Origin: Acidimicrobiia bacterium
GTDB taxonomy: Bacteria; Actinomycetota; Acidimicrobiia; UBA5794; JAOTWH01
Length of the DNA stretch: 10,654 nt
Direction: 5' to 3'
NCBI GenBank assembly: GCA_029863035.1
Contig: JAOTWH010000067.1
Span: forward strand, 1 to 10,654
Part shown: in pieces, positions 1 to 6,426 of the stretch
Numbering within the stretch: position 1 is the stretch's first letter
Layout of the letters: each line of letters opens with the position of its first letter
Translations under genes and position numbers: made by a program
The notes under the pieces: model-generated
What the model was told of the DNA's origin: nothing
The model's database searches: none
Seen by the model: only the letters and a program-made list of their open reading frames with translations

Positions 1-335
1 ACATCGTTGTGGTCGACCGCACCCAGGAGTTCAGAGGTCTTTATCACGTACTGGGCGGCGCCATTTCGCCGATCGAAGGCATTGGACCAGATCAGCTCCG
101 CATGAAGGAACTAGTGGCTCGTATCGAGGATGAGTCGGTCACCGAGGTGATCGCCGCCACCAACCCGACGGTCGAAGGCGACGCCACTGCCCTCTATCTG
201 GCCAGGCTGCTGAAGCCGCTTGGGGTGAAGGTGACCAAGTTGGCCTCAGGACTTCCGGTGGGAGGCGACCTCGACTACGCCGACGAGCTCACCTTGGGAA
301 GGGCGCTGTCGGGGAGACGAGAGATCGAGGGCTAG
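1..335 (+). CDS. recR: Recombination protein RecR, C-terminal part (5' end outside window)
   Basis: RecR works with RecO and RecF to load RecA on gapped single-stranded DNA in recombinational repair. The reading frame is open from base 3 and gives 110 residues. Family RecR is about 200 residues, so roughly the first 90, including the N-terminal helix-hairpin-helix and the four-cysteine zinc finger, lie upstream. What remains is most of the TOPRIM domain and the C-terminal Walker-B-like region: [11 protein letters not shown], then [12 protein letters not shown], the TOPRIM-type [19 protein letters not shown] and the RecR hallmark [26 protein letters not shown] at base 9 is internal and is not the start. 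The glycosyltransferase gene follows after 15 bases on the same strand, so the two are probably co-transcribed. The identification is secure; only the window edge makes it partial. Confidence 0.96.
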   Translation, partial: IVVVDRTQEFRGLYHVLGGAISPIEGIGPDQLRMKELVARIEDESVTEVIAATNPTVEGDATALYLARLLKPLGVKVTKLASGLPVGGDLDYADELTLGRALSGRREIEG

Positions 336-338
336 TTC

Positions 339-344
339 GGGAGG
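339..344 (+). promoter_or_regulatory. Shine-Dalgarno site for the GTG start of the DUF3524 glycosyltransferase
   Basis: GGGAGG lies in the short recR-glycosyltransferase gap, 6 bases before GTG at 351. It decides the non-ATG start and fits internal-operon initiation. Confidence 0.7.
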
Positions 345-350
345 CTCGTC

Positions 351-1454
351 GTGAAGATCCTCATCGTCGAGCCCTACCTAGGTGGGTCGCATCAGGCGTG
401 GGCCGAGGGTTACGCCAAGTTCAGTCGCCATGACGTTCGGGTCGTGGGCCATGAGGCACGCTTCTGGAAATGGCGCATGCAGGGCTCCACTCTCACGCTG
501 GCCGACGAAACCAAGGCGGCGGTTGAGGAATGGGGAGAGCCCGATGTGCTTCTGGTCTCCGACATGTTGCATCTGCCCGCCTTTCTCGGCGCAGCACGAC
601 GCTTTCTAGGCGACCCCGCCACAGTGCTCTACATGCACGAGAACCAGCTCACCTATCCGGTGCCGCCCGGCGATGAGTTCGACTTGACATACGGCACGAC
701 CAACTGGTTATCGATGGCCGTGGCGGACGAAGTGTGGTTCAACTCAGAGTTCCATCGGACCATCGTCTTCGAGGAGCTTCCACGGTTCCTCAAGCAGTTT
801 CCAGATCACACCCATGAGGCCACGATCGCCGAGGTAATGCCGCGGTCGCGAGTCGTTCCGGTCGGGATCGACCTATCACGGATCGACAACCGCAACGCTG
901 CATCCCGCGGTGCGCCCCTCATCTTGTGGAACCATCGGTGGGAGCACGACAAAGGACCGGAGGAATTCTTCGCTGCCCTCGACCGGCTAGGAGACGCCGA
1001 GTTCCGGGTCGCTATCTGCGGCGAGAACTTCCGCCAGGAACCGGCGGAGTTCACGGCGGCCAAAGAGAGATTGGGCGACCGAGTTGTCCAGTTCGGGTGG
1101 GCGCCCGACGATGAGTACGTCCGGCTGCTGAGTGAGGCGGACATCGTGGTTAGCACCTCGCAGCAGGAGTTCTTCGGCATCTCGGTGGTTGAGGCGATGT
1201 ACGCCGGGGCCTTCCCGGTCCTGCCCAACCGGCTCTCGTATCCCGGTCTGATCCCGAAGAACTTCCACAGCTCGTGTCTCTATGACGGAGCGGACGATCT
1301 GGTGGCTCGGCTGGAGTGGGCGCTGAGTTCTCCTGTTGCTCGCTACCGGGTGGGACAGAAGCTGGGCATGGAAATGGCTCGCTACGACTGGTCGGTCATG
1401 GCGCCCACCTACGACGATCTGATGCAGTCGATGTCGGGGAGCCCGCGTCTCTAG
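351..1454 (+). CDS. tRNA-queuosine alpha-mannosyltransferase family protein (DUF3524/GTDC1-like GT-B glycosyltransferase)
   Basis: Predicted GT-B glycosyltransferase of 367 residues. The N-terminal half (about 1-175) is the DUF3524 domain: MKILIVEPYLGGSHQ at the start, a Trp/Arg patch FWKWRMQ near 38-44, and YMHENQLTYPV at 94-104, closely matching vertebrate GTDC1. The C-terminal half (about 188-345) is a group 1 transferase domain with WNHRWEHDKGPEEFF at 193-207 and an E-x7-E sugar-nucleotide motif, E273 and E281, in QQEFFGISVVEAMYAG. Human GTDC1 is QTMAN, which mannosylates queuosine of tRNA-Asp from GDP-mannose. The bacterial substrate is inferred, and another nucleoside or glycan acceptor is possible. 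The GTG start is supported by GGGAGG at 339-344, 6 bases upstream, and by family alignment at residue 1. It follows recR by 15 bases. Its TAG overlaps the stop of convergent glpX. No other queuosine gene is visible here. Confidence 0.88.
   Translation: MKILIVEPYLGGSHQAWAEGYAKFSRHDVRVVGHEARFWKWRMQGSTLTLADETKAAVEEWGEPDVLLVSDMLHLPAFLGAARRFLGDPATVLYMHENQLTYPVPPGDEFDLTYGTTNWLSMAVADEVWFNSEFHRTIVFEELPRFLKQFPDHTHEATIAEVMPRSRVVPVGIDLSRIDNRNAASRGAPLILWNHRWEHDKGPEEFFAALDRLGDAEFRVAICGENFRQEPAEFTAAKERLGDRVVQFGWAPDDEYVRLLSEADIVVSTSQQEFFGISVVEAMYAGAFPVLPNRLSYPGLIPKNFHSSCLYDGADDLVARLEWALSSPVARYRVGQKLGMEMARYDWSVMAPTYDDLMQSMSGSPRL
1451..1454. other. Convergent stop-codon overlap (CTAG)
   Basis: The palindrome CTAG holds the plus-strand TAG of the glycosyltransferase (1452-1454) and the minus-strand TAG of glpX (1451-1453). 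There is no intergenic DNA, so any terminator for either gene must lie inside the opposing coding sequence. Confidence 0.95.
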
Positions 1455-2431
1455 AAGAAGATGTCGCTGATGGGTTTGAGGCGGTCGAAGCGATGCTGCG
1501 CTTCTAAGAATCGAACAGTTCCGGTCTTCGATCGCATCACTACCGAGTGCGTCTCGGCCCGGCCTGCGTCATAACGCACGCCCTCGAGTAGTTCTCCCGA
1601 GGTAACGCCCGTTGCGGCGAAGAAGGTGTTGTCGGAGTCCACCAGGTCGCTCAGGGCGAGTACCGCGTCGAGGTCTAAGCCCTCTTCTTGGGCGTATTTC
1701 TTCTCCGAGTCATCCCTGGGCCACAGTCGACATTGCATCTCTCCACCAAGCGCGATCAGAGCACACGCAGACGTCACAGCCTCAGGCGATCCGCCGATGC
1801 CAAGCAGGATGTCGATGCCGGAGTCGACGCAGGTCGAGATCGATCCGGAGATGTCCCCGTCCCTGATGAGGCGGATGCGGCCCCCGGCCTCCCTCACCTG
1901 TCTTATGTACTCCTCGTTGCGAGGCCTGTCCAAGATGATGGCCGTGACGTTCTCTACCGACTTGCCTCGAGCCCTGGCTACCTGATGCAGGTTGTGTTGC
2001 ACCGGCGCGTCGATGTCGATCGATCCGGCGGCCTCCTCGCCAACCGCGATCTTGTCCATGTAGACCAGTTGTCCCGGCGCGTACATGGTTCCACGCGGCG
2101 ACATAGCGATGACGGCCAGGGCGCCTTGGCCTCCTTCTGCAGTGAGGCGGGTGCCATCGACCGGATCCACCGCCACGTCCATCGCCGGTTCCTTCCCGTT
2201 GCCCACCTGCTCTCCATTGAAGAGCATCGGGGCATCGTCTTTCTCGCCCTCCCCGATGACCACGACTCCGTCGAGGTCCATCGTCGACAGCACGGCGCGC
2301 ATGGCGTCGACAGCGGCCTGGTCGACCGCCTCCTTGTCCCCCTTGCCCTGGAAGCGAGCGGCGGCCATTGCGGCCGCTTCGGTGACGCGAGCCAGTTCGA
2401 GTGCCAGGTTGCGGTCGGGTGGTTGTTTCAT
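1451..2431 (-). CDS. glpX: Fructose-1,6-bisphosphatase class II
   Basis: Converts fructose 1,6-bisphosphate to fructose 6-phosphate in gluconeogenesis; cytosolic and metal-dependent. The protein has 326 residues, close to the family's usual length of about 330. Seen motifs: the metal-site segments IGEGEKDDAPML (59-70) and DVAVDPVDGT (85-94), GIGGSPEAV (211-219) and GGEMQCRLWPRD (229-240). The reading frame extends upstream to 2641, but that extension is Arg-rich and is the out-of-frame reading of the thiolase C-terminus. The ATG at 2431 matches the family N-terminus (RNLALELARVTEAAAMAAAR). It overlaps the thiolase stop as ATGA and is preceded by GGAGGT 9 bases upstream, so it is translationally coupled. 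GlpX is the usual FBPase of actinomycetotes. Its 3' end overlaps the stop of the convergent glycosyltransferase gene. Confidence 0.96.
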   Translation of the reverse strand: MKQPPDRNLALELARVTEAAAMAAARFQGKGDKEAVDQAAVDAMRAVLSTMDLDGVVVIGEGEKDDAPMLFNGEQVGNGKEPAMDVAVDPVDGTRLTAEGGQGALAVIAMSPRGTMYAPGQLVYMDKIAVGEEAAGSIDIDAPVQHNLHQVARARGKSVENVTAIILDRPRNEEYIRQVREAGGRIRLIRDGDISGSISTCVDSGIDILLGIGGSPEAVTSACALIALGGEMQCRLWPRDDSEKKYAQEEGLDLDAVLALSDLVDSDNTFFAATGVTSGELLEGVRYDAGRAETHSVVMRSKTGTVRFLEAQHRFDRLKPISDIFF

Positions 2432-3612
2432 GGTGCAGGAACCTCCAGGATGATGGCGTCGCCCTGGCCGCCCCCACCGCATAGCGATGCGCCCCCAACG
2501 CCTCCGCCGCGATGGCGAAGGGCGTTGATCAGGGTCACGACGATGCGGGCACCAGTCGCGCCGAGGGGATGGCCCAGCGCAACGGCTCCACCGTGAACGT
2601 TTACCTTCTGCGGATCGATCTCGAGCATCTGTGCTGACCAAAGCGCCACCGCCGCGAATGCTTCGTTTATCTCCACCAGATCGAGGTCCGATGCGGACAT
2701 CGAGGCTCGCTTCAGAGCTATCCGCAGTGCCTCGGCGGGGCGCTCATGCAGCGTCGGATCGCTCCCCCCAACCTGACCGTAGCTCAAGATGCGGGCCAGT
2801 AACGGTTGTCCAGCAGCCTCGGCGCCTTCGGCGTCGGCCACTACGACCGCCGCTGCTCCGTCCGAGATCTGCGACGCGTTGCCAGCGGTGATCGTGCCAT
2901 CGGCCGAGAACGCTGGCCGCAAAGCTCCCAGCGATTCAACTGTCGAGTCCGGCCTGACGCCCTCGTCCCGATCGAATATCAGCGGGTCGCCCTTTCGTTG
3001 TGGGACAGACACCGCCACCAGCTCGTCGGCGAGAACCCCAGACTCGGTGGCCTGGTTGGCACGCTTATGGCTCTCGGCCGACCATTCGTCTTGCTCCCGG
3101 CGCCCTATCCCTAGCTTGGTGTTCTTGCGATCGGATGATTCGCCCATGGTGCAGCTGTCGAAGCTGCAGAACAGTCCGTCGTGCTGCATGGCATCGACCA
3201 TGGTCCCATCGCCGATGCGCTGGCCCCAGCGGGCGTCGGGGAGCAGGTAGGGAGCGTTGCTCATCGACTCCATGCCACCGGCGACGACGAAGCTCGCCTC
3301 CTTGAGCCGGATCGCACGATCGGCCATGGCGATCGCGGTCATGCCGGACAGACAAACCTTGTTGATCGTCGTGGATGGCACGGTCATGGGGATGGCGGCC
3401 CGGGCGGCCGCCTGGCGGGAAGGGATCTGCCCGACACCTGCCTGCAAGACGTGACCGAACAGCACTTCGTCTACTTGTTCAGGCAGGAGGCCAGACGAAG
3501 CGAGAGCTCCAGAGATAGCCACGCCGCCCAGCTCAACCGACGACAGAGGCACCAGAGCACCCCCGTACTTGCCAATGGGAGTCCTTGCGATTCCGGTGAT
3601 CACCGATTGCAT
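2428..3612 (-). CDS. Acetyl-CoA C-acetyltransferase (thiolase II-type)
   Basis: Thiolase of 394 residues, a usual family length, that condenses two acetyl-CoA to acetoacetyl-CoA or runs the reverse cleavage. The complete catalytic set is visible: acyl-accepting Cys87 in NKVCLSGM, Asn316 in NEAFA, His348 in GHPLGATGAR and Cys378 in SLCGGGGQGDA. N-terminal TPIGKYGGAL and GGMESMSNAPYLL (112-124) are typical of biosynthetic/degradative acetyl-CoA acetyltransferases rather than long-chain FadA, but chain-length preference cannot be read with certainty. It starts 55 bases from the divergent methylmalonyl-CoA epimerase gene and is followed by glpX with a 4-base overlap. This could link acyl-CoA breakdown to gluconeogenesis (inference). 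The upstream region has a TAGAGT hexamer 9 bases before ATG and only a weak G-rich stretch instead of a good Shine-Dalgarno site. Confidence 0.93.
   Translation of the reverse strand: MQSVITGIARTPIGKYGGALVPLSSVELGGVAISGALASSGLLPEQVDEVLFGHVLQAGVGQIPSRQAAARAAIPMTVPSTTINKVCLSGMTAIAMADRAIRLKEASFVVAGGMESMSNAPYLLPDARWGQRIGDGTMVDAMQHDGLFCSFDSCTMGESSDRKNTKLGIGRREQDEWSAESHKRANQATESGVLADELVAVSVPQRKGDPLIFDRDEGVRPDSTVESLGALRPAFSADGTITAGNASQISDGAAAVVVADAEGAEAAGQPLLARILSYGQVGGSDPTLHERPAEALRIALKRASMSASDLDLVEINEAFAAVALWSAQMLEIDPQKVNVHGGAVALGHPLGATGARIVVTLINALRHRGGGVGGASLCGGGGQGDAIILEVPAP
2441..2446 (-). promoter_or_regulatory. Shine-Dalgarno site for glpX, inside the thiolase 3' end
   Basis: On the minus strand GGAGGT lies 9 bases before ATG at 2431, within the last codons of the thiolase. 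With the ATGA overlap it fixes the glpX start at 2431 rather than the longer frame to 2641. Confidence 0.75.
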
Positions 3613-3621
3613 GCCACCCCG

Positions 3622-3627
3622 ACTCTA
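3622..3627 (-). promoter_or_regulatory. Putative -10 element of the thiolase-glpX operon
   Basis: TAGAGT on the minus strand, 9 bases before ATG at 3612, fits TANNNT. No convincing -35 was seen 16-18 bases upstream. The position implies a transcript with a leader of about 0-3 bases. It mirrors an identical TAGAGT on the plus strand at 3655-3660. Confidence 0.45.
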
Positions 3628-3654
3628 CCGCTCGGTGGCCGATGACGATTTCCG

Positions 3655-3660
3655 TAGAGT
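3655..3660 (+). promoter_or_regulatory. Putative -10 element for leaderless methylmalonyl-CoA epimerase mRNA
   Basis: TAGAGT ends 7 bases before ATG at 3668, the spacing expected if transcription begins at the A of the start codon. There is no good Shine-Dalgarno site and no clear -35. An out-of-frame ATG at 3663 would lie upstream of the predicted transcript start. Confidence 0.5.
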
Positions 3661-3667
3661 TCATGCC

Positions 3668-4075
3668 ATGTTCCCCTACAACCTCGACCACGTCGCCATC
3701 GCGGTCGACGATCTCGATGATGCGATCGCGGCCCATCGCCTGCAGTACAAGGTCGAGCCGCTCTATCGCGAGGTGGTGGAGGAGCAAGGAGTTGAGGAGG
3801 CGATGATCCCGCTCGGCGGATCGTTCATCCAGCTGGTGGCGCCTCTTGGGCCAGATACCGCAGTTGGCCGATTCCTGGAGAAGAAGGGCCCCGGCTTGCA
3901 CCATGTTGCCTACGCAGTGGCGGATATCGATGCTGCCCTGGATCACCTTCGCGCCAGCGGCGCCGAGTTGGTGGATGAAGCTCCGCGCCGGGGCGGGCGG
4001 GGCGCCAGGATCGCATTCGTCCACCCTCGCAGCTTCTCGGGCACCCTGGTAGAGCTGGTCGAGGTGAGCGAATGA
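3668..4075 (+). CDS. mce: Methylmalonyl-CoA epimerase
   Basis: Interconverts (S)- and (R)-methylmalonyl-CoA between propionyl-CoA carboxylase and methylmalonyl-CoA mutase; cytosolic. The 135-residue protein has two vicinal-oxygen-chelate (glyoxalase-like) modules. Likely metal ligands by family pattern: His8 in LDHVAIAV, Gln55 in SFIQLVAPL, His79 in GLHHVAYAV and Glu129 in GTLVELVE. FLEKKGPGLHH (69-79) and RIAFVHPRSFSGTLVELV (114-131) are strong family signatures. A frame open to 3569 would add 33 residues with no family match; the start at 3668 fits both homology and the TAGAGT element 7 bases upstream. The stop overlaps the next start as ATGA. Together with the divergent thiolase this suggests propionyl-CoA or branched-chain/odd-chain acyl-CoA metabolism. 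The mutase and the main carboxylase subunits are not in this window. Confidence 0.94.
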   Translation: MFPYNLDHVAIAVDDLDDAIAAHRLQYKVEPLYREVVEEQGVEEAMIPLGGSFIQLVAPLGPDTAVGRFLEKKGPGLHHVAYAVADIDAALDHLRASGAELVDEAPRRGGRGARIAFVHPRSFSGTLVELVEVSE

Positions 4076-4284
4076 CCGAGGAGATAAAGGGAGGCATCGG
4101 GCCGCTGGAAGCCGCTGCTATCGCGGCAGCTCTGGCGCAGGTGATCGCCGAACAGGAAGCGGCCGCGCTTCGGGGTCCGCGCTCCCGCTCAAGCGCATGG
4201 GTCGACGCCGAGCTCCACGATGCGGGATACGTTGACAACTGGAGCGGCCTGCGCCAAGGCTTGCGGTCGGTGGAGGAGGGCTAG
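4072..4284 (+). CDS. Small protein, possible acyl-CoA carboxylase epsilon-type subunit
   Basis: A 70-residue protein whose ATG overlaps the epimerase stop (ATGA) and has a good Shine-Dalgarno site, GAGGTG, at 4061-4066. The layout is an acidic start, a Gly-Pro turn at 10-11, an Ala-rich amphipathic helix (about 11-33, LEAAAIAAALAQVIAEQEAA), a basic Ser/Arg linker, then SAWVDAEL with Trp43 and a second Trp57. Actinobacterial acyl-CoA carboxylase epsilon subunits are similarly short and combine an EEL/EAAAL-type helix with a Trp after a variable linker. The epimerase neighbour fits a propionyl-CoA carboxylase partner. The similarity is by pattern only and the family is poorly conserved; it may be an unrelated hypothetical protein. 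The gene itself is well supported by coupling and ribosome site. Its stop overlaps that of the convergent histidine kinase. Confidence 0.6.
   Translation: MTEEIKGGIGPLEAAAIAAALAQVIAEQEAAALRGPRSRSSAWVDAELHDAGYVDNWSGLRQGLRSVEEG
4281..4284. other. Convergent stop-codon overlap (CTAG)
   Basis: CTAG contains the plus-strand TAG of the 70-residue protein (4282-4284) and the minus-strand TAG of the histidine kinase (4281-4283). It is the same arrangement as at 1451-1454. Confidence 0.95.
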
Positions 4285-5540
4285 GCGGCCTCTTCGGTGG
4301 GCTGGGCGGTGGGAGCTTGGCCCGGACCATCGATGGGGACGGAGAAACAGAAGCGTGATCCGGTGGGGAATCGCTCTTCGAACCACAGGTCGCCTCCCAT
4401 CGCTCTAGCCAGACGTCGGGCTATAGGTAAGCCCAAGCCGATCCCGGTCGACGTTGGGACATCGCCTGCCAGCTGCTCGAAATGCTCGAAGATCCGCTCG
4501 CGGTCAGCCTCGGCCACGCCCGGACCGTTGTCGGAGACGATGATTTCGTAGTGGGTGCCAGCCAGCCTTCCTTCGATGAGAAACTGATCTCCTCCGTACT
4601 TGATGGCGTTCTCCGTGATATTGCGGAGTACTTGCTGGAGGCGGGTGGGGTCGGCGAATACCGAAACACCGCCCGGAATCTGGAGTTCCCCTATCGACTC
4701 GGCGTCCTGGGTCAAGACGCTCAGGACGTGGGCGACCACGGGTCGCAGCTCGAAAGATTCCGGTTTGAGAGATAACGCCCCGGCCTCGATGCGAGGGATC
4801 ACCAGAACGTCTTCGACCAGGGCGCTGAGATGCTGAGTTTCTGATTGCACGATGCGAAGGAACTCATCGACCTCGTCTTGGCTGAGGTTGGGCCAGTCGG
4901 CCTGCAGCGTCTCCACGAAACCTGCGATGGAGGTCAGCGGAGTGCGAAGCTCATGGCTCACCATGGAGACGAACTGATCCTTCAGGCGCACCGCCTGTCT
5001 CTCCACTTCGACTGCGCTGGATTGCTTGGCACGGCCTGCCGAGACTGACTTAACGGCAAAGAAGAGCAGGGCGGCCAAGACAGAGAGGCCCACAGCTGCA
5101 CCCACCCAAGTCAGCGCATCGGGAGTACCCCCCACCGGCCCAGCCGGTGCCAGCGGCGCCCACAACGCGATGGGCGGAAACCATGCCCAGGAGTAGCCGA
5201 TGACCGCCAGCGCTTGGCGAGACGGCAATAGCAAGATCGATGCCGCCACAAAGAAACCGAGAGCTGCCACGAATGCCACATCGGGTTGGCCGGTGAGGAG
5301 AATCGATCCGCCGGACAAGCTGACGTCTATCAGCAGTGAGCCAATGGGCGGTGCAGGGCGTCGGATCCGACCGATGGCATGGGTCGTTATCACGGCTCCC
5401 GGGATGATGACAAAGGGGGCGTCGGGTATCTCCCCGCGCAAAGTCAACGCCAGTCCAACCAGGGCCAATGCCGCGCCGGCCACGGCGCGCAGGACCTGGT
5501 AGGCGGCACCCATATCTATCAGAGCGCGCCGGTCGGTCAT
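4281..5540 (-). CDS. Membrane sensor histidine kinase (orphan in this window)
   Basis: A 419-residue two-component sensor kinase. The N-terminal third (about 12-163) holds five to six hydrophobic segments and no obvious large extracytoplasmic domain, so the input may be membrane-borne or intramembrane. A short linker leads to HisKA with VSMVSHELRTPLTSIAGF, phospho-acceptor His196. The HATPase_c domain follows with N-box NITENAIKYG (307-316, Asn311), G1 DNGPG (337-341), F-box IFEHFEQ and G2 GIGLGL (366-371). The C-terminal tail is Pro/Ala/Glu-rich. The catalytic set looks intact. No response regulator lies in the window. It follows the PHP gene by 49 bases on the same strand. AGAGGA, 7 bases before ATG 5540, supports this start over an in-frame ATG nine codons later. 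The signal it senses cannot be read from the sequence. Confidence 0.93.
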   Translation of the reverse strand: MTDRRALIDMGAAYQVLRAVAGAALALVGLALTLRGEIPDAPFVIIPGAVITTHAIGRIRRPAPPIGSLLIDVSLSGGSILLTGQPDVAFVAALGFFVAASILLLPSRQALAVIGYSWAWFPPIALWAPLAPAGPVGGTPDALTWVGAAVGLSVLAALLFFAVKSVSAGRAKQSSAVEVERQAVRLKDQFVSMVSHELRTPLTSIAGFVETLQADWPNLSQDEVDEFLRIVQSETQHLSALVEDVLVIPRIEAGALSLKPESFELRPVVAHVLSVLTQDAESIGELQIPGGVSVFADPTRLQQVLRNITENAIKYGGDQFLIEGRLAGTHYEIIVSDNGPGVAEADRERIFEHFEQLAGDVPTSTGIGLGLPIARRLARAMGGDLWFEERFPTGSRFCFSVPIDGPGQAPTAQPTEEAA

Positions 5541-5589
5541 TAATGAGTCCTCTAGGTGATATCGGCTTTTGCGACCGCCACTAAAGGAT

Positions 5590-6426
5590 CTAACGTCGCC
5601 CGTTGATCTGTTCCACTATGTCCAAAGGAACCGATAGGTCGCCCCGCCCCGAGCCGAGCGAAATCTCTGGCCGGTAGCTCCCGTGGTAGTCCGAGCCGCC
5701 GGTGGCGAGAAGGTCCAACTTCTGTGCGATGGACGCCAAGTGTGAGCGCTGTTCAGCCGAGTACTCGGAGTAGTAGCACTCGATGCCCATGACCCCGGCC
5801 TCTCCGAGGTCCTTGAATGCGCGTGAATATTGCTCTGCGCTGACGCCGATGGTGTGGGGGTGGGCGACCACGGGAACGGCATTGGATGCGACGGCCAACT
5901 TGGCCGCTTCGGCGTAGTCCAAGCGATATCGCTCCTGGTAAGCACGACGGCCCTCAGCCAGGTATTCCTCGAAGGCGGCCTTGATGTTCGGAACCACGCC
6001 CTTGCGCACCAACACTGCGGCTATGTGAGGTCTACCGACACCCGTGCCCCCCGCCTCTTGCACCACCTCGTCGTAGGAGATGTCGATGCCAAGGTCGGTA
6101 AGTGCAGCAACAACCCGCTGGTTGCGATCGGCGCGACCCTCCTGAAGGGCGACCAGGCGGTCCTGCAGCGGACCCGCTCCCGGTTCGAGGAAGTAGACCA
6201 ACATGTGCATCGCGCCGTGTGGCCAGGCTACGGAAAGCTCAGTTCCTGATATCAACTCGATGCCGTGTTCTTGTGCTGCGACCTGTGCCTCGGCGATCCC
6301 GTCGAGGTTGTCGTGGTCTGTCAGGGCCAGGGTTGTGACACCTGCTTCGGCCGCGTTTGCTACTAGATCGGTTGGTGTGTCGGTTCCGTCCGAGGCGTTG
6401 CTGTGGCTGTGCAGGTCGACCGACAT
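5590..6426 (-). CDS. PHP-domain phosphoesterase (RNase AM/YciV-like)
   Basis: A 278-residue metallo-phosphoesterase of the polymerase-and-histidinol-phosphatase family. Metal-binding residues run through the chain: H6 and H8 in DLHSHSNASDGTDTP, D37 and H38 in LTDHDN, E63 in SGTELS, H74, H134 in GRPHIA, H189 and H191 in VVAHPH, and D246 and H248 in GGSDYHG. This is the complete set expected for a trinuclear site. Stand-alone proteins of this type act as 3',5'-nucleoside bisphosphate phosphatases and, in E. coli YciV, as a 5'-3' exoribonuclease that trims rRNA 5' ends. Which activity applies here is inference. The start ATG overlaps the cyclophilin stop by one base (TGATG). No Shine-Dalgarno site is evident, so translation probably relies on coupling. 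Confidence 0.92.
   Translation of the reverse strand: MSVDLHSHSNASDGTDTPTDLVANAAEAGVTTLALTDHDNLDGIAEAQVAAQEHGIELISGTELSVAWPHGAMHMLVYFLEPGAGPLQDRLVALQEGRADRNQRVVAALTDLGIDISYDEVVQEAGGTGVGRPHIAAVLVRKGVVPNIKAAFEEYLAEGRRAYQERYRLDYAEAAKLAVASNAVPVVAHPHTIGVSAEQYSRAFKDLGEAGVMGIECYYSEYSAEQRSHLASIAQKLDLLATGGSDYHGSYRPEISLGSGRGDLSVPLDIVEQINGRR

Noticed and set aside
1688..2596. Long plus-strand open frame of 302 codons
   Set aside because: It is antisense to glpX and the thiolase end, which carry full family motifs. Its translation is Arg/His/Asp-rich with no recognisable domain.
2432..2641. 70-residue N-terminal extension of glpX
   Set aside because: It overlaps the thiolase C-terminal coding region (NALRHRGGGVGG... 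and the catalytic CGGGG segment) in another frame. Family homology and the ribosome site both place the start at 2431.
3569..3667. 33-residue N-terminal extension of the epimerase
   Set aside because: It runs into the thiolase 5' end and lacks family similarity. The ATG at 3668 gives the usual epimerase N-terminus.
3533..4024. Minus-strand open frame of 163 codons
   Set aside because: It is antisense to the epimerase, whose motifs are complete. It is a shadow frame caused by high GC content.
5541..5589. PHP-kinase gap as a terminator or promoter region
   Set aside because: I saw no GC-rich hairpin with a T run, and no TANNNT at 7-9 bases from the kinase start. The only clear signal is the AGAGGA ribosome site.
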